Assembly (NCBI GenBank): GCA_002731315.1
Contig: PCBG01000001.1
Span: 1-16,187 of the forward strand
From: Rhodospirillaceae bacterium
GTDB taxonomy: Bacteria > Pseudomonadota > Alphaproteobacteria > Puniceispirillales > Puniceispirillaceae
Length of the DNA: 16,187 bases
Direction of reading: 5' to 3'
Shown here: positions 1 through 7,500 of the stretch, one piece after another
Position numbering within the stretch: position 1 is the stretch's first letter
How the letters are laid out: every line of letters begins with the position of its first letter
Position numbers and translations under genes: made by a program
Notes under the pieces: model-generated
Told to the model about the DNA's origin: nothing
Databases searched by the model: none
Seen by the model: the letters and a program-made list of their open reading frames with translations, nothing else

Positions 1-90
1 CAGCGGCAGCTTCAGCAGAAGGCGCCTCTTCAGCCGGTGTCTCGTCAGCGGCAGCTTCAGCAGAAGGCGCCTCTTCAGCCGCGGCCTCTT
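1..90. repeat. 45-bp in-frame tandem repeat inside rpsP tail
   Basis: Positions 1-36 are identical to positions 46-81, and the period of 45 bp is exactly 15 codons. Read on the minus strand, each unit encodes an acidic Ala/Glu/Pro/Ser segment containing [10 protein letters not shown]. The last 9 bp of each unit differ. The array touches the window edge, so the true copy number is not visible. Confidence 0.9.
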
Positions 91-442
91 CTTTTTCGGC
101 AACAGCTTTAGCCTCGGCAGCAGCGACCTCGCGTTCAACCCGCTTTTTGCCAGGTGCTGATTTTTTTGGCTGTTCGCGAACAATTGGCGCTTCGGTCAAG
201 CCGGCAGATGCCAGCATTTTCTGCACCCGTTCGGTCGGCTGGGCACCCTGGCCGAGCCAGTAGGTGATGCGCTCATTTTTCAGAATCAGACGCTGGTCAT
301 GATCCTTTGGCACCATGGGATTATATGTGCCGACGCGTTCTACATAACGGCCGTCGCGCGGAGCAGATGCTTCAGCAATAACAATCCGGTAAAATGGCCG
401 CTTTTTCGCACCACCACGGGCAAGTCTGATTTTCAAAGCCAT
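1..442 (-). CDS. rpsP: 30S ribosomal protein S16, extended C-terminus (partial, runs off left edge)
   Basis: Small-subunit ribosomal protein that binds 16S rRNA and helps 30S assembly. The N-terminus starts [20 protein letters not shown] and continues with the family hallmarks [16 protein letters not shown] and [15 protein letters not shown], so the first 80 or so residues are ordinary S16. After that comes a basic stretch ([10 protein letters not shown]) and then a long tail of Ala and Glu with some Pro and Ser. The frame is open to position 1, giving at least 147 codons where typical S16 has about 80-90 residues. The start is an ATG with an AAGGA ribosome site 9 nt upstream. It lies 37 nt downstream of ffh on the same strand, a common alphaproteobacterial order; rimM and trmD would be expected beyond the edge. 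The core is certain; the role of the tail is unknown. Confidence 0.95.
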   Translation of the reverse strand, partial: MALKIRLARGGAKKRPFYRIVIAEASAPRDGRYVERVGTYNPMVPKDHDQRLILKNERITYWLGQGAQPTERVQKMLASAGLTEAPIVREQPKKSAPGKKRVEREVAAAEAKAVAEKEEAAAEEAPSAEAAADETPAEEAPSAEAAA

Positions 443-479
443 GAATTCAATTCCTTTCGCAAAGATTTGCTGGATATAT

Positions 480-1958
480 CTATTTCTTTTTTCCTGACGG
501 TTTACCGCCAAGGCTGGGCAATCCGCCCGAAAGACCGGGAAAGCCACCAGGAAGGCCACCGGGCAAACCGCCGCCAGCGCCAGCGCCCAAGCCGCCAAGT
601 CCGCCCATTCCACCTGGCAAACCGCCACTAGCCAGCGCTTTCATCATCGCTGCGCCGGATTTGCCGCCAAGCTTCTTCATCATCTTCGCCATGTCCTGAT
701 ATTGCTTCACCAGACGGTTCACCTCTTGCACAGAGGTGCCCGAACCTGCGGCAATACGCTTGCGCCGTGACGCATTCAAAAGGCCAACGGACCGTCGTTC
801 TTTCTTTGTCATCGAGAGAATAATCGCTTCCTGCCGGCGAATCATCGAATCATCAATTCCGGCGGCAGCGATCTGTTTCTGCATTTTTCCCAGGCCAGGC
901 AGCATGCCCATGATCCCGCCAAGCCCGCCCATCTTTTGCAGCTGGCGCAGCTGGGTCAGGAAGTCATTCATGTCAAACTGGCCCTTGGCCATGCGCTTTG
1001 CCAGACGCTCAGCTTCCTCGGCTTCAATGGTTTCGGCAGCCTTCTCGACCAGCGCGACTACATCACCCATATCGAGGATGCGGCCCGCCATCCGGGCCGG
1101 GTGAAATTCCTCAAGCGCGTCCTGCTTTTCGCCAACGCCGGCAAATTTGATCGGACGGCCGGTAACCTCGCGCATCGAGAGCGCCGCACCGCCACGCGCA
1201 TCACCGTCAAGACGGGTCAGCACAATACCTGTGATGGTCACCGCATCGTTGAAGGCGGCCGCTGTTGTGACAGCGTCCTGACCTGTCATCGCATCAGCAA
1301 CAAGCAGGATTTCATGCGGGTTGGTCAGCGCCTTTATCTCGCGCAGTTCGGCCATCAGCCCTTCATCGATGGTCACCCGGCCAGCGGTATCGAGGATTAC
1401 AACATCAAAGCCCTGCAGGCTGGCTGCCTGCAGCGCACGCTTGGCAATCTGGGCTGGCAATTCACGGTCTGCCTCGGGAAGCACACCCACCTCAGCCTGC
1501 TCACCAAGGACGCGTAACTGTTCACGGGCAGCCGGACGGGTGACGTCAAGCGAGGCGAGCATGACCTTCTTGCGCTCTTTTGTGCGCAGGCGCAGCGCCA
1601 ACTTGCCGGCAGTGGTTGTCTTGCCTGAACCTTGCAAGCCAGCCATCAGGATAACGGCTGGCGGATTGACCGCCATATTCAGCGCCGCCGCTTCACCGCC
1701 AAGCACATCGACCAGCACATCGTTGACAATCTTGATGACCTGCTGGTCCGGCCGGACCGCTTTCAGAACCTCAACCCCGACGGCCTGTTCGCGCACGCGC
1801 GACATGAAGCTCTTCACAACAGGAAGCGCTACATCAGCGTCAAGCAGAGCCAGACGCACTTCGCGCAACGCGGCATCAACATCCGCCTCGCGCAGCGCGC
1901 CGCGTTTGCCAAGTCCGCTGAATACGTCCTGGAGTTTGTCTTTCAGGCTGTCAAACAT
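480..1958 (-). CDS. ffh: Signal recognition particle protein Ffh (SRP54 homologue)
   Basis: GTPase that binds SRP RNA and the signal sequences of nascent membrane proteins and hands the ribosome to FtsY. The 492-residue protein has a helical N domain (1-90), a G domain with [10 protein letters not shown] (107-116), DVTRPAA (138-144), DTAGR (190-194), TRLD (248-251) and GVGEK (274-278), and a Met-rich M domain (about 325-430). The M domain ends with the RNA-binding signature [11 protein letters not shown] (397-407). The last 45 or so residues are a Gly/Leu/Pro-rich tail of GGLPGG-like units ending in lysines. I chose the ATG at 1958 ([10 protein letters not shown]), which matches the family N-terminus. 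The frame stays open to 2051, but that extra Arg/Met-rich stretch looks spurious. No strong ribosome site is visible. It lies 37 nt upstream of rpsP and is divergent from the DUF218 gene. Confidence 0.97.
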   Translation of the reverse strand: MFDSLKDKLQDVFSGLGKRGALREADVDAALREVRLALLDADVALPVVKSFMSRVREQAVGVEVLKAVRPDQQVIKIVNDVLVDVLGGEAAALNMAVNPPAVILMAGLQGSGKTTTAGKLALRLRTKERKKVMLASLDVTRPAAREQLRVLGEQAEVGVLPEADRELPAQIAKRALQAASLQGFDVVILDTAGRVTIDEGLMAELREIKALTNPHEILLVADAMTGQDAVTTAAAFNDAVTITGIVLTRLDGDARGGAALSMREVTGRPIKFAGVGEKQDALEEFHPARMAGRILDMGDVVALVEKAAETIEAEEAERLAKRMAKGQFDMNDFLTQLRQLQKMGGLGGIMGMLPGLGKMQKQIAAAGIDDSMIRRQEAIILSMTKKERRSVGLLNASRRKRIAAGSGTSVQEVNRLVKQYQDMAKMMKKLGGKSGAAMMKALASGGLPGGMGGLGGLGAGAGGGLPGGLPGGFPGLSGGLPSLGGKPSGKKK

Positions 1959-2172
1959 CCTGATCCCGGCCCTGATGCCATCGCGTTTTTGCAAGGGCAT
2001 GTGTCTGTGTGTTTCACGCCACATCACGACCATGGATAACAGGATGCGCATGTCGCATCCGTGCTCGAAAACTTCAAGGACGGATGGAACCCGTGGGGGT
2101 CATGGCAGCCGAAGATGGCGTGATGTGAGAGGGTTGTTGCGCTTTTCGCCGGCAATTGTCAAGAATAAGGCG
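1959..2172. other. Divergent intergenic region ffh / DUF218 gene
   Basis: This 214-bp gap between the two outward-facing starts must hold both promoters. I cannot pick convincing -35/-10 pairs. It contains a perfect 7-bp inverted repeat at 2042-2060. There is no recognisable 4.5S/SRP RNA core here, although ffh is adjacent. Confidence 0.6.
2042..2060. repeat. Perfect 7-bp inverted repeat upstream of ffh
   Basis: GGATGCG (2042-2048) and CGCATCC (2054-2060) pair perfectly around a 5-nt loop, CATGT. There is no T-tract on either side, so it is not a Rho-independent terminator. It lies about 84 bp upstream of the chosen ffh start and could be a leader hairpin or a protein-binding site. The function is unproven. 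Confidence 0.6.
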
Positions 2173-2958
2173 ATGTTTTTTGTCCTGTCCAAAACCCTCG
2201 CGGTGCTGCTGGAGCCGTTGGCCCATCCCTATATCCTGCTATGCATCGCCGCTCTGGCGCGGCTTCTGAAACAGCGGCGGCTGTTCCGCTATGCCTTGAT
2301 GGCTGCGCTGATGCTGCCCCTGTTGTACGGGTTCCTGCCGGTATCCGAAGCGCCGCTGCGCTATCTGGAGAATCGTTATCCAGTGCCGCAGCTTGCCGAC
2401 AAGCGTATCGATGGCATCATTGTTCTTGGCGGCCATACCGGGTCGGGACTGGTATCGGCGACGCGGGAGCAGCCACAGCAGGCGAGTGCCGCCGATCGAC
2501 TGACCACCGGTCTGGCATTGTTCAGACAATATCCTGATGTCGTATTGATCCTGTCCGGTCGGTCCGGACTATTGGAGCCCACTGGCTGGAACGAGGCCGA
2601 AATCTCCAGGAAGCTGACGAAAAGCCTTGGAGTGCCGCAACTTAATATCATCTATGAGGATGTCAGCAGAAACACCTACCAGAACGCCGCGCAAAGCCTT
2701 GAGCGTGCGGTGCCACAACCCGGCAGCAACTGGGTGCTGGTAACCTCAGCAGCACATATGCCGCGTGCCGTCGGTGCCTTTGAGGCTGCAGGGTGGCAGG
2801 GCATTATCCCTTACCCTACAGATTACAAAACGACCCCGACCATTACGGGCCTCTATTCATTGCCGGGCGGCATTCGCGCCACCCGCAACTGGCTTCATGA
2901 ATGGGTCGGGAATACCGTTTACTGGCTGACCGGTCGCAGCAGCCGCCTGATACCCTGA
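2173..2958 (+). CDS. YdcF/ElyC-like DUF218 membrane protein
   Basis: A 261-residue protein of the DUF218 (YdcF/SanA/ElyC) family. Members are envelope proteins tied to cell-wall or envelope homeostasis, with no settled enzymatic activity. Two hydrophobic segments (about residues 5-32 and 38-56) should anchor it in the inner membrane. The soluble domain follows, with GIIVLGG (81-87), LILSGRSG (125-132), NTYQNA (167-172) and VTSAAHMPRAV (190-200), all typical of the family fold. I chose the ATG at 2173 because the protein then begins directly with the membrane segment. The frame is open far upstream, but that part is antisense to ffh. The ribosome site is weak (AAGG close to the ATG); an in-frame GTG or TTG slightly upstream is possible. 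It is the only plus-strand gene in the first 11 kb and converges on ftsY with 15 nt between the stops. Confidence 0.88.
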   Translation: MFFVLSKTLAVLLEPLAHPYILLCIAALARLLKQRRLFRYALMAALMLPLLYGFLPVSEAPLRYLENRYPVPQLADKRIDGIIVLGGHTGSGLVSATREQPQQASAADRLTTGLALFRQYPDVVLILSGRSGLLEPTGWNEAEISRKLTKSLGVPQLNIIYEDVSRNTYQNAAQSLERAVPQPGSNWVLVTSAAHMPRAVGAFEAAGWQGIIPYPTDYKTTPTITGLYSLPGGIRATRNWLHEWVGNTVYWLTGRSSRLIP

Positions 2959-2973
2959 AAATTGACTGGTTGC

Positions 2974-3894
2974 TCAACCCTCGTCCACACCAGCAAGCGC
3001 ATTGGCAAATTCGCGCGCTGTAAAAGGCTGCAGGTCATCCGCACCCTCGCCTACCCCGACAGCATGGACAGGCAGACCAAATGTCTCGGCAAGTGCAATG
3101 ACAACGCCGCCCTTCGCCGAGCCGTCAAGCTTGGTGACGATCAGGCCGCTGACATCGGCCACCGCCTGAAAGGCCTTGACTTGCGACAGGGCGTTCTGAC
3201 CGACCGTGCCATCGAGAACAATGACCGAGTCATGTGGCGCGCTGTCATCCAGCTTGCGAATCACCCGCACAATCTTTGACAGTTCATCCATTAATTCGCT
3301 GCGGTTCTGCAACCGCCCGGCGGTGTCGATAATCAAAACATCGGTGCCATCTGCGCGTGCTGCCTCAAGCGCCTGATAGGCCAGCGCCGCCGCATCACCA
3401 CCCTGCGCACCAGCCATCACCTCGGTGCCGGTACGCTCACCCCACACCTTGAGCTGGTCAATAGCAGCGGCACGAAAGGTATCACCGGCGGCGAGCTTGA
3501 CCTTCTTGCCAGCCTGCACCCATTGCTGTGCCAGCTTGCCGGCAGTTGTTGTTTTGCCAGACCCGTTCACCCCGACCAGCAGAACCACATGCGGCCGGTT
3601 TGCCTGATCAATAGACAGAGGTTGTGCCACTGGCTCCAGAATTTCCGCAATGCCGTCTGACAGGGCCGCAGCCAGCGTCGCGCTGTTGATCTCACCGTCA
3701 AATTTGTGCTTTCGCATGCGCTCGGCGAGCTTTGCCGCAGCGGCAGTGCCAAGGTCGGCACTGATCAACGCATCCTCAACCTCCTCGACAGAGGCAGCGT
3801 CAATGCCTTTGCGCCCCAGAACTGCGCCCAGCGAGGCGCTGACGCGCGCGGTGGTCTTGCCAAGGCCGGATTTGAGTTTTTTCAGCCAGCTCAT
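2974..3894 (-). CDS. ftsY: SRP receptor GTPase FtsY
   Basis: Membrane-side receptor GTPase that docks with Ffh and transfers ribosome-nascent-chain complexes to the translocon. The 306-residue protein has a short N domain (1-90) and a G domain with [10 protein letters not shown] (108-117), DTFRAAA (138-144), DTAGR (190-194), TKLD (254-257) and GVGE (280-283). The acidic A domain of the E. coli protein is missing, as is usual in alphaproteobacteria; the basic N-terminus ([10 protein letters not shown]) probably gives membrane affinity. I chose the ATG at 3894 because GGAGAGG at 3902-3908 sits 7 nt upstream. The frame stays open to 3930, but that would overlap mtaB. Only 1 nt separates the mtaB stop from this ATG, so translation is probably coupled. 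It is the last gene of a minus-strand run. Confidence 0.97.
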   Translation of the reverse strand: MSWLKKLKSGLGKTTARVSASLGAVLGRKGIDAASVEEVEDALISADLGTAAAAKLAERMRKHKFDGEINSATLAAALSDGIAEILEPVAQPLSIDQANRPHVVLLVGVNGSGKTTTAGKLAQQWVQAGKKVKLAAGDTFRAAAIDQLKVWGERTGTEVMAGAQGGDAAALAYQALEAARADGTDVLIIDTAGRLQNRSELMDELSKIVRVIRKLDDSAPHDSVIVLDGTVGQNALSQVKAFQAVADVSGLIVTKLDGSAKGGVVIALAETFGLPVHAVGVGEGADDLQPFTAREFANALAGVDEG

Positions 3895-3895
3895 C

Positions 3896-5158
3896 CTATT
3901 GCCTCTCCACGAGCAGCGTGTCTCCCTCACGCCCGCTTACCCGCACATTCACAAGCGCCCCAGGATCAAGGAAGTCGCCCTGAAGATGCATTTTGGCATA
4001 ATTGCGCCCGTGCCCGCTATTGCCTCCTTCGATCAGCATCTGGTCCTGGCTGCCCAGTGCATTGTTGAGAAACCGCGTCAGTCGACCCGTGCCTTCACTG
4101 CGCAATGCCTCGGCACGCCTGCGGATGATTCCACCATCAAGCTGCCGCATGCGAGCTGCCGGCGTTCCATTACGCGGCGAAAAGGGAAACACATGAAGGT
4201 AGGTGATTCCGGCGCGCTGGATCATGGCACGAGTGGCGTCATGCGCTGCCTCGGTTTCAGTGGGAAACCCGGCGATTATATCAGCACCAAAAACAATGTC
4301 CGGCCGACGCCGGCGTGCCTCGTCGCAAAACCGCACGACGTCGCGCGCCAGATGGCGACGTTTCATCTGCTTCAGAACAAGGTCATCCCCATGTTGCGCG
4401 GACAAATGCAGGTGCGGCATCAGCCGCTCATCATCAGCCAGCACATCCATCAGCCTTGCATCAGGCTCTGCCGGATCAACCGAGGATAGACGCAGTCGTT
4501 GCAGCCCTGTCACGCGCGCAAGTAGCGTCTGAACCAGATCCCCAAGCCGCGGCCGCCCGGGAAGGTCGGACCCCCATGAGGTGATATCCACCCCGGTCAG
4601 CACAATTTCGACGCTGCCGCTGTCGACAATACGCTGTGCGGAATCAATGATCTGAACTAACCCAGCGGAACGATTGTTCCCACGCCCATAGGGAATAATG
4701 CAAAAGGTGCAGCGATGGTCACATCCCTGCTGAATCTGAAGAAATCCGCGGGTGTGGGCATGAAAACCATCCACCATATGCGATGCCATTTCGCGGACGG
4801 CCATGATGTCGCTGATGACAGGTGCCGCACCACCCTCGACGATCGTCTGCCATGCCGCCTTAGACAGCTTGTCATGATTGCCAACGACGTGATCGACCTC
4901 ATCCATGGCTGACCAGCTGTCCGGTGAGATTTGCGCCGCGCATCCGGTCACAATGATCCGTGCCTGCGGATTGTCCCGACGGGCCCGACGAATGGCCTGA
5001 CGTGCCTGACGTTCCGCCTCGCTGGTCACCGCACAGGTATTGAAAATGATGGCATCATTCAAGCCGGCGTCACCAGCCTGGTCACGCACAACTTCTGATT
5101 CCCAGATATTGAGCCGACAACCAAATGTCTCAACTCTTGGTGCATTCCTGTCAGCCAT
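3896..5158 (-). CDS. mtaB: tRNA (N6-threonylcarbamoyladenosine(37)-C2)-methylthiotransferase MtaB
   Basis: Radical-SAM enzyme that converts t6A to ms2t6A at position 37 of ANN-decoding tRNAs. The 420-residue protein has the three N-terminal cluster cysteines, Cys14 (ETFGCRLN), Cys42 (NTCAVT) and Cys73 (VTGCAAQ). The radical-SAM motif CDHRCTFC gives Cys146, Cys150 and Cys153. A TRAM-like domain fills roughly residues 365-418. The GCRLN form of the first motif and the overall length favour MtaB over MiaB or RimO. Near 252-260 the sequence HLSAQHGDD differs slightly from the common HLSLQ-x-GDD. The ATG at 5158 has a strong GGAGG (5165-5169) 6 nt upstream and overlaps the dapF end by 8 nt. Longer starts up to 5212 would run further into dapF. 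It is followed almost immediately by ftsY. Confidence 0.93.
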   Translation of the reverse strand: MADRNAPRVETFGCRLNIWESEVVRDQAGDAGLNDAIIFNTCAVTSEAERQARQAIRRARRDNPQARIIVTGCAAQISPDSWSAMDEVDHVVGNHDKLSKAAWQTIVEGGAAPVISDIMAVREMASHMVDGFHAHTRGFLQIQQGCDHRCTFCIIPYGRGNNRSAGLVQIIDSAQRIVDSGSVEIVLTGVDITSWGSDLPGRPRLGDLVQTLLARVTGLQRLRLSSVDPAEPDARLMDVLADDERLMPHLHLSAQHGDDLVLKQMKRRHLARDVVRFCDEARRRRPDIVFGADIIAGFPTETEAAHDATRAMIQRAGITYLHVFPFSPRNGTPAARMRQLDGGIIRRRAEALRSEGTGRLTRFLNNALGSQDQMLIEGGNSGHGRNYAKMHLQGDFLDPGALVNVRVSGREGDTLLVERQ

Positions 5159-5999
5159 CGTCAGCCTCCAGAAGCGCCGAAATCTCAGGAGACAGATGCC
5201 CACTAGCCACATAGGCCACCGGGCCGGTCATGACCACATGCCCATTGTCCCGCTGCCATGCGATAGTGACGGCGCCACCATCCATGACGATTTTGTTGAC
5301 GTCACCCCCCAACCCGCGTCGGGCGATGGCAACCCCGCTGGCACAGGCCCCGCTGCCACAAGCCATTGTTACACCCACACCGCGTTCCCAGACCCGCATC
5401 CGAAAACTGCCATCATCACGCCGGCTCAACACAGACAGATTGACACGATCCGGAAAAAGAGATGCGTGTTCCACCTGCGGCCCGAGCCGCGCCAGATCAA
5501 AAACCTCGGCATCTTCGACAAACACCACCGCATGCGGGTTGCCAAGAGCGTGACAAACCGCATCGGGAATCCCGGCAACGCCCATCGGAACATGCAGCGT
5601 GTCCATGCTTTCGGCAAGCGGCACATCCTGCCATCCGGTGAATACAGGACCCATATCAACGGAAATCTGGTCATCTGCCGCACGCCATGCTGACAACATA
5701 CCACCATCGGTCACGATACTGATCCGGTCTGCACCCGTTTCGGCCATGACCAAATCGGCAACACAGCGCGTGCCATTGCCACAGGCACCAGAGGGCGAGC
5801 CGTCCTGATTGAGAATATCCATCCGGATATCCGCCTCTTGTGATGGCCGGATCACCAGAATCTGGTCACAGCCGATGCCCAACCTACGGTCGGCAAGCCG
5901 CTGTGCCACAGCCGCCGGCACCACCCGGTCCGGATCATTGCGCCAGTCAAGAATGACAAAGTCATTCCCGAGGCCATGCATCTTTGCAAAAGTGCTCAT
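5151..5999 (-). CDS. dapF: Diaminopimelate epimerase
   Basis: Cytoplasmic, cofactor-independent epimerase that turns LL-diaminopimelate into the meso form, used for lysine and for peptidoglycan cross-links. The 282 residues match the usual family length. The N-terminus MSTFAKMHGLGNDFVILD is typical. The two catalytic cysteines are Cys73 in ACGNGTRC and Cys214 in TMACGSGACA. GNPH (153-156) and ERGVGVT (205-211) mark the substrate pocket. The start codon has only a weak AGG site upstream. The last codons carry the ribosome site and start codon of mtaB, so the two should be translationally coupled. A DapC-like aminotransferase lies earlier in the same run, which fits a shared DAP-pathway context. 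Confidence 0.97.
   Translation of the reverse strand: MSTFAKMHGLGNDFVILDWRNDPDRVVPAAVAQRLADRRLGIGCDQILVIRPSQEADIRMDILNQDGSPSGACGNGTRCVADLVMAETGADRISIVTDGGMLSAWRAADDQISVDMGPVFTGWQDVPLAESMDTLHVPMGVAGIPDAVCHALGNPHAVVFVEDAEVFDLARLGPQVEHASLFPDRVNLSVLSRRDDGSFRMRVWERGVGVTMACGSGACASGVAIARRGLGGDVNKIVMDGGAVTIAWQRDNGHVVMTGPVAYVASGHLSPEISALLEADDG
5165..5169 (-). promoter_or_regulatory. Shine-Dalgarno site of mtaB inside dapF
   Basis: GGAGG on the minus strand, 6 nt before the ATG at 5158 and inside the last dapF codons. It decides the mtaB start over the longer in-frame options. Confidence 0.85.
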
Positions 6000-6046
6000 G
6001 CCGCAGCCTATACGCCAATTCCTGTCCCATGAAAAGACAGCGGCGC

Positions 6047-6826
6047 CTAAAGATCGATCACCACTGGCACGTGGTCAGACGGTTTTTCAGCGCCGCGCAG
6101 ATCGCTGTGAATGGCCACTGATGTGATCAGCGGTGCCAGGTCGTGACTGGTCCAGATATGGTCAAGCCGTCGGCCGCGATTGCTTGCCGCCCAGTCACGC
6201 GCCCGATAGGACCACCATGAATAAAGTACTTCATCATCACCAAAATAGCTGCGCACCGCATCCGTCCAGCCACCTTCATCTATCAGGCGCAGTAGTCCCT
6301 CGCGCTCGACCGTCGTGTGGCTGACCACATTTTTCAGCTGCTTTGTCGACCACACATCCTCGGCAAGTGGCGCAATGTTCAAATCACCCACAAGGATCGC
6401 CCGCTGCGGCCTATTGGTAGCAAAATGCGCAGTCATCTCGGCCAGAAAATCGAGCTTATGGCCGAATTTTGGATTGGCCTCGCGATCTGGAATATCGCCC
6501 CCTGCCGGCACATAGAAATTGTGCACGGTAATGCCACCGGCAACCGTTGCGCTGATATGGCGGCAGTCAGCACGCCCGGCCCACTCGCGGTGGGTTATGT
6601 CGGCCAGCGGTTCACGTCCGATAATGGCCACACCATTATAGCTTTTTTCACCCCGGAAGGCGTGGTGCTGCCAGCCAGCCTCGGCAAACTCTCCGGCTGG
6701 AAAATGCATATTCTCGGTCTTGGTTTCCTGAAGACAAAGCAAATCGATATCTGCAGCCTTCATAAATTCTGTCACCAGATTGATCCGCAGCCGGACCGAA
6801 TTGATATTCCAGGTTGCAAGTCTCAT
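6047..6826 (-). CDS. xth: Exodeoxyribonuclease III-type AP endonuclease
   Basis: Mg-dependent exonuclease/AP endonuclease of the Exo-Endo-Phos superfamily, acting in base-excision repair. The 259-residue protein begins MRLATWNINSVR. It contains the expected active-site residues: Asn7, Glu34 (LQETK), Tyr105, Asp148 and Asn150 (GDLNIAP), Asp222 (RRLDHIW), and Asp251/His252 in SDHVPV at the C-terminus. The length is typical for XthA. It lies 47 nt upstream of dapF and 59 nt downstream of lolA on the same strand, so it probably shares their transcript, though internal promoters cannot be excluded. No strong ribosome site is seen. Family assignment is firm; whether the main activity is AP endonuclease or 3'-exonuclease is inferred. 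Confidence 0.95.
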   Translation of the reverse strand: MRLATWNINSVRLRINLVTEFMKAADIDLLCLQETKTENMHFPAGEFAEAGWQHHAFRGEKSYNGVAIIGREPLADITHREWAGRADCRHISATVAGGITVHNFYVPAGGDIPDREANPKFGHKLDFLAEMTAHFATNRPQRAILVGDLNIAPLAEDVWSTKQLKNVVSHTTVEREGLLRLIDEGGWTDAVRSYFGDDEVLYSWWSYRARDWAASNRGRRLDHIWTSHDLAPLITSVAIHSDLRGAEKPSDHVPVVIDL

Positions 6827-6885
6827 AGCTGGGTCCTGTAGGCATGTGGCTTTTAGATGCGTTAGTCATTTGGCATCTGCCGGCG

Positions 6886-7500
6886 TCAGTTGGTGTAGTC
6901 AGGTGCGGCAAAAAACTTGTTTTCATAGCTATGGCCGAAACGCATATTTTGCAGCGTCACAGTGGTCGATATATCGGCCGCATCACGGATCGTCCATTTC
7001 CGCAGTTCAAATGGCTTCTCGGTAAATTCCAGTGTCAGCTCGCCTGCCGCTTCGCCGGTTTCCTTGGACAGCAGAATGCTGATCACACCATTGGCAGTGC
7101 GGGTGCGGGTTGAAAAATTATCCGAACGCAGCTGCACCTGTTTTTTCAGCAGTAGCGAGAGGGGGGTTTCACTGATCGGATAACTGGTCAACGTCTGTTC
7201 CTCAGGACGGTCAACATGCAACCAGATGCGCGTCGTCTGCAAAATCAGCGGCTCTTCAAGATCATAGATTATCTTCATCTGATAGGGTCGGCGCAGATGA
7301 ATCTCACCACTGGCAGAACTGCCGTCCGAGGCCACTTGAATGAAATTTGCCTTCATAGTGCTGATATCGTTAAACCATGACTCGGCATCATCAACGACAT
7401 CGGCACGCACCGTACCCGCAGCCATAACCATCACGGTCATGCCGACAAGCGCAGACAAACGCATATTGGACAAAGAAAACAGCTTCAGACACACATGCAT
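6886..7500 (-). CDS. lolA: Outer-membrane lipoprotein carrier LolA
   Basis: Periplasmic chaperone that takes lipoproteins from the LolCDE transporter to the outer membrane. The 204-residue precursor has a hydrophobic signal segment (about residues 13-31) ending in TVRA, with predicted cleavage after residue 33. The mature domain shows LolA features: ANFIQ near the start, SGEIHLRRPYQMKIIYD (64-80) and a late region of alternating beta strands. The ATG at 7500 abuts the ftsK stop directly (TAGATG), which suggests coupling. A second in-frame ATG at 7464 (MRLSALVG) gives a cleaner signal peptide, and neither has a clear ribosome site, so the start is uncertain. The ftsK-lolA-xth order is common in alphaproteobacteria. 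Confidence 0.9.
   Translation of the reverse strand: MHVCLKLFSLSNMRLSALVGMTVMVMAAGTVRADVVDDAESWFNDISTMKANFIQVASDGSSASGEIHLRRPYQMKIIYDLEEPLILQTTRIWLHVDRPEEQTLTSYPISETPLSLLLKKQVQLRSDNFSTRTRTANGVISILLSKETGEAAGELTLEFTEKPFELRKWTIRDAADISTTVTLQNMRFGHSYENKFFAAPDYTN

Noticed and set aside
1959..2051. N-terminal extension of Ffh (31 extra residues).
   Set aside because: Not part of the family N-terminus (MFDSLKDKL), and the first ATG falls in the loop of an inverted repeat.
1321..2172. A long open frame on the plus strand runs antisense through ffh and joins the DUF218 gene in frame.
   Set aside because: The antisense part is Ser/Arg-rich with no family features, while ffh is certain. The protein begins sensibly at 2173 with a membrane segment.
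1959..2172. A 4.5S/SRP RNA gene next to ffh.
   Set aside because: I looked for the conserved GGAAG/GCAGC loop core and paired flanks and did not find them.
2959..2979. GGTTG/CAACC as a terminator between the converging DUF218 and ftsY genes.
   Set aside because: The loop is too small and there is no T-tract on either strand.
3650..4489. A 279-codon plus-strand frame across ftsY and mtaB.
   Set aside because: Antisense shadow of two firmly identified genes, with no motif of its own.
6855..6878. AGATGC/GCATCT inverted repeat between lolA and the exonuclease III gene as a terminator.
   Set aside because: On the minus strand it is followed by A residues, not T, and the loop is 12 nt; likely chance.
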